A stretch of DNA of 31,420 bases from positions 1 to 31,420 of the forward strand of contig JAZOSU010000020.1 in assembly GCA_045657265.1 (NCBI GenBank). Direction: 5' to 3'. The DNA comes from RGIG9041 sp045657265 (lineage in GTDB: Bacteria > Bacillota > Clostridia > Oscillospirales > QAKW01). Shown one piece after another: positions 13,644 through 21,773 of the stretch. The translations under genes and the position numbers were made by a program. How positions within the stretch are numbered: position 1 is the stretch's first letter; each line of letters begins with the position of its first letter. Below the pieces are notes generated by a model. It did no database searches. It saw only the letters and a list, made by a program, of their open reading frames with translations, and was not told where the DNA came from.

Positions 13644-14513
13644 TTATAGCTCTCTTTTCTTACCTGTATAGAATATAGCAATAAGTTCAGGACCTGTATG
13701 TGCGCCTATTATGGTTCCTATATTGGTAATAACTACGTCTTTAAATCCAAGTTCAGCTTTCATTTGCTGTGCGACTGCGTTTGCACGGTCAAAACAGTCA
13801 GAATGGCTGATATACAAGGTTTGATTCTGAGCATCTATAACGTTTCCTGCCATTTTTTTGCGGATATTTGCAAAAGTATTTTTTTCTCCGCGGACTTTAT
13901 CACATACAATAAGTTTACCTTCAGTATTTACAGTCAGCACAGGGTTGATACCGAGCATCTGACCAACCACCGCACTTGTTTTAGAAACTCTTCCGCCTCT
14001 GTGAAGATATGTGAGAGTATTGGTCGTGAAATAAATATTCACTTTATGTTTTATATCTTCAATAAATTCTATGTTCTGATTAATGTCCATTCCGTTTTTT
14101 CTGTTATCAGATGCCAGAATACACATCATACCGTTTCCGAGAGACGCGCTAAGAGAATCTATAACTGTGACATTAACATTATATTTTTCTGCAACGTCTT
14201 TTGCGGCAATACAAGCACTCTGATATGTTCCTGATATACCGCTGCTGAGAGCTATATGCATAATATCATAGCCTTGTTTTGCAAATTCCGTAAAAAATTC
14301 TGCCATTCTGTCAGCATTTATCTGACTTGTTTTAGGAGCAGCTCCCTCTTTCATTTTATTGTAGAATTCTTTTATGCTTTGTTCATCGGGAGTATCTTTA
14401 TATATTTTCCCATCAATTTCATATTCCATCATTATAGGAATTATATCATATTTTTCGTATAATTCCGCACTCAGGTCACTGCCGGAGTCTGTTGTTATAA
14501 TATATTTGTTCAT
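13644..14513 (-). CDS. DegV family fatty-acid-binding protein (first copy)
   Basis: A 289-aa DegV/FakB-type protein. Motifs are YIITTDSGSDLS at the N-terminus, LSSGISGTYQSA (about 90-101) and LHRGGRVSKTSA (about 170-181), which form the lipid pocket and headgroup contacts in the family. The start is ATG 14513 (MNKYIITTD), with AAAGGA 9 nt upstream; the open frame extends further without a ribosome site. It is the promoter-proximal gene of a two-gene operon. Confidence 0.92.
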   Translation of the reverse strand: MNKYIITTDSGSDLSAELYEKYDIIPIMMEYEIDGKIYKDTPDEQSIKEFYNKMKEGAAPKTSQINADRMAEFFTEFAKQGYDIMHIALSSGISGTYQSACIAAKDVAEKYNVNVTVIDSLSASLGNGMMCILASDNRKNGMDINQNIEFIEDIKHKVNIYFTTNTLTYLHRGGRVSKTSAVVGQMLGINPVLTVNTEGKLIVCDKVRGEKNTFANIRKKMAGNVIDAQNQTLYISHSDCFDRANAVAQQMKAELGFKDVVITNIGTIIGAHTGPELIAIFYTGKKREL

Positions 14514-14543
14514 TGCACACAAATCCTTTCGCAAAACTTTACT

Positions 14544-14571
14544 ATTATATTTTATAAAATCCGCTTCTCAA
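14544..14571 (-). promoter_or_regulatory. Promoter of the degV pair
   Basis: On the minus strand the -35 is TTGAGA (14566-14571) and the -10 is TATAAT (14544-14549), with a 16-bp spacer. Bases 14572-14650, between this and the divergent promoter, hold no recognised gene. Confidence 0.65.
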
Positions 14572-14651
14572 AGTCTACCTACCGCTCAAAATTTCACTCT
14601 ACTGTCAGTTCCACGCTCTCTACCGCCTGTAGAATACATATTAAAAACCGC

Positions 14652-14680
14652 TTGATTACTTGATTTTTTTATGTTATAAT
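14652..14680 (+). promoter_or_regulatory. Promoter of the XRE-glpP operon
   Basis: The -35 is TTGATT (14652-14657) and the -10 is a perfect TATAAT (14675-14680), with a 17-bp spacer, 16 nt before the AAGGAG site. Confidence 0.75.
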
Positions 14681-14703
14681 ATTTTTGAAATTAACAAGGA
14701 GTA

Positions 14704-15312
14704 TTGATTTTAAAATTGGACGCTCTTAAAAAAATAATTGCAAAAAACATACAGAATTTACGTCTTGGGGCAGGACTTACACAATCAGACCTTGCTCAGA
14801 AACTCAATTATTCCGACAAAGCCGTATCAAAATGGGAACGCGGAGAATCCATTCCCGACGTACACATACTTAAGCTTATAGCGGATATGTTTGAGGTTAC
14901 AGTTGATTATCTTCTTGCGGATATTCACGATGATAACACCGAGCTTCCCAAGGTATCAAAAAAAATAATCAAGAGAAACAGACTCGTTATTTCTCTGCTT
15001 GCAACAACTGTTATCTGGCTTATGGCTACAATTGCTTTTGTTGTAGTAGGACTTGTAAGAGATTCTTTTAAAGGCGTATGGCTGACATATATTCTCGCAA
15101 TTCCATTATCCTGCGTTGTACTTTTAGTATTCAATTCTATATGGGGCAAAGGTAAACTTAATTTTCCCATTATTTCGCTTCTTATGTGGAGTACATTGCT
15201 TTCAATATGTCTTTTTATTAATTTTGACAAAATATGGTTTATATTTGTTATAGGCATACCTGCTCAGGTAATAATTTTATTATCAGCCGGTTTTAAATTA
15301 AGACGGAGGTAA
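14704..15312 (+). CDS. XRE-family regulator with four membrane segments
   Basis: A 202-aa protein. Residues about 9-70 are a Cro/CI helix-turn-helix (LGAGLTQSDLAQKLNYSDKAVSKWERGESIPD). Residues about 95-200 hold four hydrophobic segments (starting near RLVISLLATTV, VWLTYILAIPL, FPIISLLMWST and IWFIFVIGIPA). The DNA-binding domain thus sits on a small membrane domain, perhaps a sensor. The start is uncertain: no ATG exists. TTG 14704 is only 2 nt from AAGGAG, ATT 14707 is 5 nt away, and TTG 14716 is 14 nt away. Five nt separate it from glpP, whose ribosome site lies in this gene's last codons, so the two are coupled. Confidence 0.85.
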   Translation: MILKLDALKKIIAKNIQNLRLGAGLTQSDLAQKLNYSDKAVSKWERGESIPDVHILKLIADMFEVTVDYLLADIHDDNTELPKVSKKIIKRNRLVISLLATTVIWLMATIAFVVVGLVRDSFKGVWLTYILAIPLSCVVLLVFNSIWGKGKLNFPIISLLMWSTLLSICLFINFDKIWFIFVIGIPAQVIILLSAGFKLRRR

Positions 15313-15317
15313 ACAGT

Positions 15318-15878
15318 ATGCAGTTTTCTGATTTATTTGAAGACGTACCTATTATCGCTGCAGTAAAAAGCAGATATGAGCTTGAAGAAAGTCTTCTTTG
15401 TGACAGTAACGTTATATTTGTACTTTTCGGTGATATATGCAACATTACCGATATTGTGGAGCAAATCAAATCAAAGGGCAAGCTTGCTATTGTACATATC
15501 GACCTTATAGAAGGTCTTGCATCAAGAGAAATCGGCGTTGATTTTATAAAGGAAAATACCGGCGCTGACGGTATAATATCAACAAAAGCACCTCTTATTA
15601 AGTATGCAAAAAGCCTCGGACTTATTGCCGTACGCAGATTTTTTCTGCTTGATTCTATATCCCTTGAAAATATATCAAAAGGCGCAAGTTCTGATCACGC
15701 AGATGCGTACGAGGTACTACCCGGAGTTATTCCTAAAATAATATCTCAGATAGTAAAAGACTGCAACAAGCCCATAATTGCAGGGGGACTTATACGCGAC
15801 AAGGAAGACGTTGTGGGAGCTTTGAAATCGGGCGCGGTAGCAGTATCGAGTACAAACTCAAAAGTATGGTTTTTATAG
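15318..15878 (+). CDS. glpP: Glycerol uptake operon antiterminator, GlpP family
   Basis: A 186-aa TIM-barrel-like protein, normal family length. Recognisable parts are PIIAAVKS near the start, VLFGDICNI, KLAIVHIDLIEGLASRE, DGIISTK and a C-terminal PIIAGGLIRDKEDV. In Bacillus, GlpP with glycerol-3-phosphate lets RNA polymerase read through terminators before glpD and glpFK. No glycerol gene is next to it here; instead it follows a membrane-bound XRE regulator. It has a strong GGAGG site 8 nt before ATG. Antitermination is assumed from the family. Confidence 0.88.
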   Translation: MQFSDLFEDVPIIAAVKSRYELEESLLCDSNVIFVLFGDICNITDIVEQIKSKGKLAIVHIDLIEGLASREIGVDFIKENTGADGIISTKAPLIKYAKSLGLIAVRRFFLLDSISLENISKGASSDHADAYEVLPGVIPKIISQIVKDCNKPIIAGGLIRDKEDVVGALKSGAVAVSSTNSKVWFL

Positions 15879-15905
15879 GTCATACTATCAAAAAAAGGTA
15901 TGACC
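15878..15905 (+). terminator. Hairpin after glpP
   Basis: The stem GGTCATAC(T)/(G)GTATGACC starts on the last base of the glpP stop codon. No T-run follows, so it may protect the 3' end rather than terminate; the true terminator is at 15934-15968. Confidence 0.5.
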
Positions 15906-15933
15906 GTGAGAAAATTTTAAATATAAAATAGAT

Positions 15934-15968
15934 AAAAAAGATGTGTGGAAAATCCACACATCTTTTTT
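15934..15968. terminator. Bidirectional terminator between glpP and rubredoxin
   Basis: A perfect stem AAAAAAGATGTGTGG/CCACACATCTTTTTT with an AAAAT loop has T-runs on both strands. It ends both convergent operons. Confidence 0.95.
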
Positions 15969-15969
15969 A

Positions 15970-16125
15970 TTATTCCTGACTGAAATTGCTTTTGTCTACT
16001 CCACATAACGGACATTCAAAATCATCGGGGAGATCCTCAAATTTTGTACCGGGAGCAATATCGTTTTCAGGCAAGCCTGCCTCTTCGTCATAAATCCAAC
16101 CGCATACTTCGCATACGTATTTCAT
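15970..16125 (-). CDS. Rubredoxin
   Basis: A 51-aa electron carrier with a single Fe(SCys)4 centre. The four ligands are in VCEVCGWIYD (Cys5, Cys8) and ECPLCGVDK (Cys38, Cys41), with the usual spacing and acidic surface. Start ATG at 16125 follows AGGAGG. It lies 22 nt downstream of the flavodiiron protein gene, its natural electron acceptor, so the pair forms an NADH-rubredoxin-FprA chain minus the reductase, which is not in the window. Confidence 0.97.
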   Translation of the reverse strand: MKYVCEVCGWIYDEEAGLPENDIAPGTKFEDLPDDFECPLCGVDKSNFSQE

Positions 16126-16147
16126 AATATTTCCTCCTGAAAATTAA

Positions 16148-17305
16148 TTATTCTTTACAAAGCTCATTTGCAAGCAAATCAAGTTCTGCTTCACTCTGAG
16201 CATTTAAAGCCGACATTATTTTAACACTATTTTGGCAAAAATTCAATTTTTTGCACTCTGACAGCATATTTTTCATAACTTTTGTTGCAACGGGCGCCCA
16301 GCTTCCGTTTTCTATAAACGCAACTGTTTTATTCTGAAAATTACGTTCTGTCAGATGGTTTATAAACTCTTTCATAAACGGGAAAATATCTGCATTATAC
16401 GTTGTTGTGGCAAATACTATTTTGGAGTATCTGAATGCATCTTCTACAGCTTCCGCCATATCGCATCTTGCAAGGTCGTTTAAAACAACCTTGGGACATC
16501 CTGCCTTTTTTAGCTTTTCTTCAAGAGCTAAAACAGCTTTTTTTGTATTACCGTAAACAGAGGTGTATGCTATCATAATACCTTCTGTCTCAGTCTGATA
16601 ACCCGACCATATATTATATAAATTTATATAATATCCAAGGTTTTCTGAAAGAACAGGTCCATGAAGGGGACAGATTACATTTATATCAAGAACATTCACT
16701 TTTTTCAATAAAGTCTGCACCTGAGCACCGTATTTTCCTACAATACCGAAATAGTATCTTCGCGCTTCACACGCCCAGTCTTCCTCTGTGTCATAAGTTC
16801 CGAATTTTCCAAAACCGTCGGCAGAAAACAAAACCTTATCTTTGACATCATAAGTTACAATAACCTCAGGCCAATGTACCATGGGCGCCGTGAAAAATTT
16901 AAGAGTATGTTCTCCAAGAGAAAGTTCGTTACCTTCTCCTACAACTATTTGTCTTTCCGAAAAATCGTCACCGAAAAAGTTTTTCATCATAACAAAAGAC
17001 TTGGCAGATGACACGATTTTCGCATCGGGATAAGCTTTGGTAAAGCTCATAATACTCGCAGAATGGTCAGGTTCCATATGTGAAACTATCAGATAATCAG
17101 GAGTTTTCCCATCTAACTGCCTGTTAATATTATCAATCCACTGCGCAGTAAAATTAATATCAACCGAATCCATTACTGCAATTTTTTCATCTATAATAAC
17201 GTAAGAATTATATGACATTCCGTTCGGAACAACATACTGACCTTCAAACAAATCAATATTCCTGTCACAAACACCTACGTATTTAATATTTTCTGAAATA
17301 TACAT
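16148..17305 (-). CDS. Flavodiiron protein (FprA-type, O2/NO reductase)
   Basis: A 385-aa enzyme that reduces O2 to water or NO to N2O in the cytoplasm of anaerobes. The N-terminal lactamase-like domain holds the di-iron ligands HMEPDH (His76, Glu78, Asp80, His81), His144 (APMVHWP), Asp163 (SADGFG) and His215 (CPLHGP), all present. The C-terminal flavodoxin domain starts at about 245, with the FMN loop YTSVYGNTKKA. The start is ATG 17305, 8 nt after AGAGG; the frame also has a GTG at 17314 that overlaps that site. A TATAAT -10 lies at 17325-17330 with a poor -35. It is co-transcribed with rubredoxin. Confidence 0.96.
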   Translation of the reverse strand: MYISENIKYVGVCDRNIDLFEGQYVVPNGMSYNSYVIIDEKIAVMDSVDINFTAQWIDNINRQLDGKTPDYLIVSHMEPDHSASIMSFTKAYPDAKIVSSAKSFVMMKNFFGDDFSERQIVVGEGNELSLGEHTLKFFTAPMVHWPEVIVTYDVKDKVLFSADGFGKFGTYDTEEDWACEARRYYFGIVGKYGAQVQTLLKKVNVLDINVICPLHGPVLSENLGYYINLYNIWSGYQTETEGIMIAYTSVYGNTKKAVLALEEKLKKAGCPKVVLNDLARCDMAEAVEDAFRYSKIVFATTTYNADIFPFMKEFINHLTERNFQNKTVAFIENGSWAPVATKVMKNMLSECKKLNFCQNSVKIMSALNAQSEAELDLLANELCKE

Positions 17306-17392
17306 TCTATTCACCTCTTAAAATATTATAATACATACTTGTCTTATTTAAAAGAAAAAATTGTGGTTTTTTGACAATTGGGAAATTTTTTC

Positions 17393-17430
17393 ACAAAAAA
17401 AACTTGGAAACTAAAAAGTTTCCAAGTTTA
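17393..17430 (-). terminator. Terminator of the malic enzyme operon
   Basis: On the minus strand, stem AACTTGGAAACT/AGTTTCCAAGTT with a TTTT loop is followed by TTTTTTGTG, three bases past the malic enzyme stop. Confidence 0.92.
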
Positions 17431-17433
17431 AAT

Positions 17434-18606
17434 CTAAATTCTTGCAACGCCTGTTTCTTTTGCTGTTTTTATAACAGCCTGGGCAACTACCTGCGCCACT
17501 CTTTTATCAAGAGCAGGAGCAATAATGTTTTCTTCTGTTATATCATCATCGGGAATAAGCGATGCAAGAGCAAAAGAAGTTGCCACTTTCATTTCCTCAT
17601 TTATACAGGTTGCTCTGCAATCAAGAGCGCCTCTGAAAATTCCCGGAAACGCAAGAACGTTGTTTATCTGATTCGGAAAATCAGATCTTCCGGTACCTAC
17701 TACCCTTGCGCCTGCCGCTTTTGCTATATCAGGCATAATTTCGGGAGTGGGATTTGCCATAGGGAACATAATAGCATCATTTGCCATTGATTTTACCATC
17801 TCAGGTGTAACAAGATTGGGTGCTGAAACTCCTATAAACACATCTGCGCCGCAAAGAGCATCTGCAAGTGTACCTTTTTTATGCTCAAGATTTGTTATTT
17901 TTGCAACCTCTTGCTGAGCTACGTTATTGTTCTCATCACCATCACATATAATACCGAATCTGTCACAGAACGTAAGATTTTTAACGCCTATATTTAAAAG
18001 ATGTTTACCGATAGCAAGACCTGCAGAACCAGCGCCATTAATAACCACTTTAACTTCGCCCATCTGCTTTTTAACAAGTTTAAGAGCGTTTATAAGCGCA
18101 GCTGCAACAACAATAGCAGTTCCGTGCTGGTCATCGTGAAAAATCGGAATATCACAGATTTCTTTGAGTTTTCTTTCAATTTCAAAACAACGCGGAGCAG
18201 ATATATCCTCAAGATTTATTCCACCGAAAGACCCTGAAATAAGATATATTGTTCGTACTATTTCATCGACATCTTTCGATTTAATACAAAGAGGAAACGC
18301 ATCAACGTCAGCAAAAGCTTTAAAAAGTGCGCATTTACCTTCCATAACAGGCATACCTGCCTCAGGTCCGATATCACCAAGTCCTAAAACTGCGGTACCG
18401 TCTGTTATAACCGCAACAAGATTAGAGCGACGTGTCAGCTCATAAGATTTATTTATATCTTTATTTATTTCAAGACAGGGTTCTGCAACACCCGGAGTAT
18501 ATGCTAAAGAAAGATCTTCTCTTGTATTAATAGGTGCTCTTGAGATTACCTCAATTTTGCCGTTCCATTCATAATGTTTTTTAAGTGATTCCTGTCTGAT
18601 ATCCAT
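17434..18606 (-). CDS. NAD(P)-dependent malic enzyme, short bacterial type
   Basis: A 390-aa enzyme that oxidatively decarboxylates malate to pyruvate and CO2. Key parts: YTPGV with Tyr36; EGK with Lys91, the general base; metal ligands in NLEDI (Glu133, Asp134) and FHDDQHGT (Asp158, Asp159); and the nucleotide loop GAGSAG (191-196). The phosphotransacetylase domain of MaeB is absent, as expected for this length. Start ATG at 18606 follows GGGAGG, which lies in the last codons of the upstream gene. The operon therefore handles malate twice: dehydrogenase, then malic enzyme. The cofactor cannot be fixed by eye. Confidence 0.95.
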   Translation of the reverse strand: MDIRQESLKKHYEWNGKIEVISRAPINTREDLSLAYTPGVAEPCLEINKDINKSYELTRRSNLVAVITDGTAVLGLGDIGPEAGMPVMEGKCALFKAFADVDAFPLCIKSKDVDEIVRTIYLISGSFGGINLEDISAPRCFEIERKLKEICDIPIFHDDQHGTAIVVAAALINALKLVKKQMGEVKVVINGAGSAGLAIGKHLLNIGVKNLTFCDRFGIICDGDENNNVAQQEVAKITNLEHKKGTLADALCGADVFIGVSAPNLVTPEMVKSMANDAIMFPMANPTPEIMPDIAKAAGARVVGTGRSDFPNQINNVLAFPGIFRGALDCRATCINEEMKVATSFALASLIPDDDITEENIIAPALDKRVAQVVAQAVIKTAKETGVARI

Positions 18607-18611
18607 TTAAA

Positions 18612-19724
18612 TTATTCCTCCCAAGGGAATTTATATTGTGTAAGACCAAGCTCGTCACGAATCGCAATAATTTCTTTCTGTACAGATTCGTTTATCGGAA
18701 CACCGCTCTCACGTGAAAGACGGATTTCATATTCTTTTTCGCCGGCAGTATAAATTCTTTCTGCATCGGGAGCTTTCTGTGCGCCACGTACTTCACGGAT
18801 GATGTCACCTGCTTTTTTACGGCAAACATCTTCGCCAAGGAAATGATCTGTGTCGATAGCGATAAAGAAGTGACCGAGCTGGAATGGAACTTTTTCACCG
18901 TTTTCGCCAATGCCTGTAAGAGCTTTACCGTAGCTACCGTCCTGAAGAACTGCAGAAAGAAGTTCAACAAACATAGCAAAACCATAACCTTTATATCCTG
19001 CCTGTTCTTCGCCAGGTCCGCCTAATGTGCAAAGAGCAGTTTCGCGGCGAGCCATTGCCTTGAGTGCATCCTCAGAAGTACCTTCGTATGCTTTACCGTC
19101 TAAACCGATAAGCGCACCTGCAGGAGCGTCTTTACCGATACGAGCATAATATTCAAGTTTACCATTCTGATATGTTGAAGTTGCAGCATCAAAGTTAAAA
19201 TCGAAAGCTTCGTCTGTGGGAACACCAAGTGTCAGTGGGTTTGTACCGAACATACCTTCAACACCGAAAGTAGGAGCAACTGTAGGACGTGCATTTGTAC
19301 CTGTCAATCCGATACAACCTGCATTTGTTGCCATTGAAGTGTAATAACCTGCAATACCGTAGTGGCATGAATTACGTACAACAACCATACCCATACCGTA
19401 TTCTTTAGCTTTTGCAATAGCCATACTCATTGCTTTATGACCGATAACCTGTCCCATACCATGATGACCGTCAATTACAGCAGTAGTAGCAGTTTCTTTT
19501 ATAATTTCAAAATTTGTAACAGGCTGCTGAATACCGGCTTTGATTCTATCAAGATAGACAGGTTTAAATCTGTTTACACCGTGAGATTCAATACCTCTTT
19601 TGTCAGATTCCAGAAGAACGTCTGCGCAAATTTCAGCGTCCTCACGCGGAATACCGTAACCTACAAAAGAATCAATTACGAAGTTTGTGATTGTTTTCCA
19701 ATCAACAATGTTTGTTTTTGCCAT
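18612..19724 (-). CDS. Ldh2-type malate/lactate/ureidoglycolate dehydrogenase
   Basis: A 370-aa NAD(P)-dependent 2-hydroxyacid dehydrogenase of the Ldh_2 family, unrelated to classical MDH/LDH. Signatures are DKRGIESHGVNR (His48 region), NSCHYGIAGYY with the catalytic His121, GTNARPTVAP and FGTNPLTLGVP. The start is ATG 19724 (MAKTNIVDW), after GGAGGAAATAACA; an earlier TTG is part of that ribosome site. It is first in an operon with malic enzyme, which makes malate the most likely substrate. Transcription starts about 90 nt upstream and passes a terminator-like hairpin. Confidence 0.93.
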   Translation of the reverse strand: MAKTNIVDWKTITNFVIDSFVGYGIPREDAEICADVLLESDKRGIESHGVNRFKPVYLDRIKAGIQQPVTNFEIIKETATTAVIDGHHGMGQVIGHKAMSMAIAKAKEYGMGMVVVRNSCHYGIAGYYTSMATNAGCIGLTGTNARPTVAPTFGVEGMFGTNPLTLGVPTDEAFDFNFDAATSTYQNGKLEYYARIGKDAPAGALIGLDGKAYEGTSEDALKAMARRETALCTLGGPGEEQAGYKGYGFAMFVELLSAVLQDGSYGKALTGIGENGEKVPFQLGHFFIAIDTDHFLGEDVCRKKAGDIIREVRGAQKAPDAERIYTAGEKEYEIRLSRESGVPINESVQKEIIAIRDELGLTQYKFPWEE

Positions 19725-19753
19725 TGTTATTTCCTCCAAAATTTTAATTTCCT

Positions 19754-19800
19754 AAAAACAAAAAGAGCGCACTAATCCCTATAATGAATCAGTGCACTCT
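19754..19800 (-). promoter_or_regulatory. Terminator-like leader hairpin of the Ldh2-malic enzyme operon
   Basis: In the minus-strand leader, AGAGTGCACT pairs with AGTGCGCTCT (10 bp, one G-U wobble), followed by TTTTGTTTTT. In the opposite strand that wobble would be a C-A mismatch, so the element belongs to the minus transcript. It lies between the promoter and the ribosome site, and no minus-strand gene ends upstream. This is the layout of a transcription attenuator. Confidence 0.7.
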
Positions 19801-19821
19801 CTTCTCTTCTGTGCTTCTCTA

Positions 19822-19850
19822 ATTATATAAATGATCTAAAACTTTGTCAA
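19822..19850 (-). promoter_or_regulatory. Promoter of the Ldh2-malic enzyme operon
   Basis: On the minus strand the -35 is TTGACA (19845-19850) and the -10 is TATAAT (19822-19827), with a 17-bp spacer: a full-consensus promoter. Confidence 0.92.
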
Positions 19851-19867
19851 TCATTTTTTAAAAATAA

Positions 19868-19896
19868 TTGTAAATACAATGATTATACTATATAAT
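19868..19896 (+). promoter_or_regulatory. Promoter of malQ
   Basis: The -35 is TTGTAA (19868-19873) and the -10 is TATAAT (19891-19896), with a 17-bp spacer. It is divergent from the dehydrogenase promoter. Confidence 0.75.
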
Positions 19897-19926
19897 AATA
19901 TAAAACATTTCAGGAGTACAACAAAT

Positions 19927-21420
19927 ATGCGTCAAAGCGGTATACTTATGCCGATTTTTTCTTTGCCATCCGACTACGGAATCGGCACTATGGGAAAAAA
20001 GGCTTACGAATTTATAGATTTTCTTAAAAAATCAGGTCAGTCAATTTGGCAGATGCTCCCTGTATGTCCGACAAGCTACGGGGACTCGCCATATCAGTCT
20101 TTTTCCTCTTTTGCAGGTAACCCATATTTTATTGACCTTGATTTACTTTCAGAAGACGGATACCTATTAAAATCAGAATATCAGAAAATCGAGTTTTTCC
20201 AAGACCCACACAAAATCGATTATGCAACGCTTTATCACAACAGATATCCCGTTTTAAAACTTGCATTTGAGCGGTTTATTAAAAATCCGCCTGAAGATTA
20301 CACGGTTTTTTGCGCAAAAAACGACCGTTGGCTTGAAAACTACGCTTTATTTATGGCGCTCAAAGACCAAAATGGCGGCAAAAGTTGGAATATGTGGCCT
20401 AAAAAACTTTCAAACCGTGATTCTTCCGCCCTTGCCGATGCAAGAACAACACTCAGAGACAGCATCGAATTTCACAAAACTCTACAATTCTTTTTCTATT
20501 GGCAATGGAACGCACTTCACAAATACGCAACTGAAAACGGCATAAAAATTATGGGTGATTTGCCTATTTACGTGGCATACGACAGCGCAGACGTATGGGC
20601 AAACCCGAAACAGTTTGAACTTGACGATGATCTGATGCCCATTGAAGTGGCAGGATGTCCACCTGATGCCTTTTCAAAAGACGGTCAGCTTTGGGGTAAT
20701 CCTCTTTACAACTGGGAATATATGAAAAATGAACCGTCAAAATACAGTTTCTGGGTAGAAAGAATTGCATATTGTCTTAAACTGTACGATATTCTTAGAA
20801 TCGACCATTTCAGAGGTTTTGAATCATACTACGCAATTCCCGCTAAAGAAAAAACCGCAAGATTCGGCAGATGGAGAAAAGGCCCCGATACTGACCTTTT
20901 TGACACTCTCAAACAAACTCTCGGCGATATGCCTATCGTTGCGGAAGATTTAGGCCTTCTTACAGAAGACGTTTATAAGCTTTTGAAATACACGGGGTAT
21001 CCGGGTATGAAAGTTCTTCAGTTTGCTTTTGACTCAAGAGAAGAAAACGATTATCTGCCTCATAATTATGACAAAAACTGCATCGTATATACAGGTACTC
21101 ACGACAACGACACACTTATGGGATGGCAAAACACCGCAGATGAGCAGGATATAAAACAGGCTAAAGACTATATAAGAGCAAACGACTGCGAAAGCTTTAA
21201 CTGGGCTATGATAAAAACCGCTATGGCATCTGTTGCCGACACCGTGATAATACCTATTCAGGACTATATCGGTATGGGAAGCGAGGGACGTATAAACGAG
21301 CCTTCAACTTTAGGAGGTAACTGGGAGTGGCGAATTGCAGACGGTTGTACAAATGACTGGCTTGCCGAAATAATATATAACATAACAAAAACTTACGGCA
21401 GAATACCTAAAGAAACTTAA
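19927..21420 (+). CDS. malQ: 4-alpha-glucanotransferase (amylomaltase, GH77)
   Basis: A 497-aa cytoplasmic enzyme that moves alpha-1,4-glucan segments between maltodextrins or glycogen and releases glucose. The catalytic triad is visible: nucleophile Asp293 in RIDHFRG, acid/base Glu340 in VAEDLG and Asp395 in GTHDNDT. The substrate motif DSPYQSFSSFAGNPYFIDL is near the N-terminus. The start is ATG 19927 (MRQSGILMP), 9 nt after AGGAG; the open frame begins earlier, at an ATG that overlaps the promoter. It is a single gene with its own promoter and terminator. Confidence 0.97.
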   Translation: MRQSGILMPIFSLPSDYGIGTMGKKAYEFIDFLKKSGQSIWQMLPVCPTSYGDSPYQSFSSFAGNPYFIDLDLLSEDGYLLKSEYQKIEFFQDPHKIDYATLYHNRYPVLKLAFERFIKNPPEDYTVFCAKNDRWLENYALFMALKDQNGGKSWNMWPKKLSNRDSSALADARTTLRDSIEFHKTLQFFFYWQWNALHKYATENGIKIMGDLPIYVAYDSADVWANPKQFELDDDLMPIEVAGCPPDAFSKDGQLWGNPLYNWEYMKNEPSKYSFWVERIAYCLKLYDILRIDHFRGFESYYAIPAKEKTARFGRWRKGPDTDLFDTLKQTLGDMPIVAEDLGLLTEDVYKLLKYTGYPGMKVLQFAFDSREENDYLPHNYDKNCIVYTGTHDNDTLMGWQNTADEQDIKQAKDYIRANDCESFNWAMIKTAMASVADTVIIPIQDYIGMGSEGRINEPSTLGGNWEWRIADGCTNDWLAEIIYNITKTYGRIPKET

Positions 21421-21428
21421 AAATAATT

Positions 21429-21460
21429 GAGCTGAAAAACATATGTTTTTCAGCTCTTTA
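21429..21460 (+). terminator. Terminator of malQ
   Basis: The palindrome GAGCTGAAAAAC/GTTTTTCAGCTC is followed by TTTATC. It also lies at the 3' end of the converging small XRE gene and may serve both. Confidence 0.85.
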
Positions 21461-21661
21461 TCATTCGGTTATTTTAAAAAGATCATTTGGAGTACAATCA
21501 AACAACAAACACATAGTTTCAATATTTTCATATCTGATAGATTTTGTTTGATTATTTATCATTTTATTAAAATTCTGATAGCTCATACCAAGCTGTTTGT
21601 AAAGCCAATACTTAGTTTTACCGTTCTTTTCAAGAAGTTCAAGTACATTTAATTTTATCAT
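21461..21661 (-). CDS. Small XRE/YozG-type transcriptional regulator
   Basis: A 66-aa stand-alone helix-turn-helix protein: NGKTKYWLYKQLGMSYQNFN forms the HTH, followed by a third and fourth helix (YENIETMCLLFDCTPNDLF). This is the pattern of minimal Cro/CI-type regulators. The start is ATG 21661, 9 nt after GGAG; an ATG at 21676 precedes that site and is less likely. It is divergent from the Cys-rich protein gene, so it may control it. Confidence 0.85.
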   Translation of the reverse strand: MIKLNVLELLEKNGKTKYWLYKQLGMSYQNFNKMINNQTKSIRYENIETMCLLFDCTPNDLFKITE

Positions 21662-21715
21662 AAGATATTTCTCCATAACTTATTTATTAATGAGACAATA
21701 TCTTATTTTTCATTT

Positions 21716-21743
21716 TTGCATATAGACTAATACATTATATAAT
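21716..21743 (+). promoter_or_regulatory. Promoter of the Cys-rich protein gene
   Basis: The -35 is TTGCAT (21716-21721) and the -10 is TATAAT (21738-21743), with a 16-bp spacer. The -10 lies in the palindrome ACATTATATAATGT, a possible operator. Confidence 0.65.
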
Positions 21744-21773
21744 GTAATAATCTACAAACAAAGGAGTAATTTT

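Noticed and set aside
14572..14640. A less AT-rich patch upstream of degV as a possible gene remnant
   Set aside because: No frame gives a recognisable protein and no repeat structure is clear.
13698..14655. Plus-strand ORFs over the first degV gene
   Set aside because: They are antisense to a clear DegV protein, with no ribosome sites.
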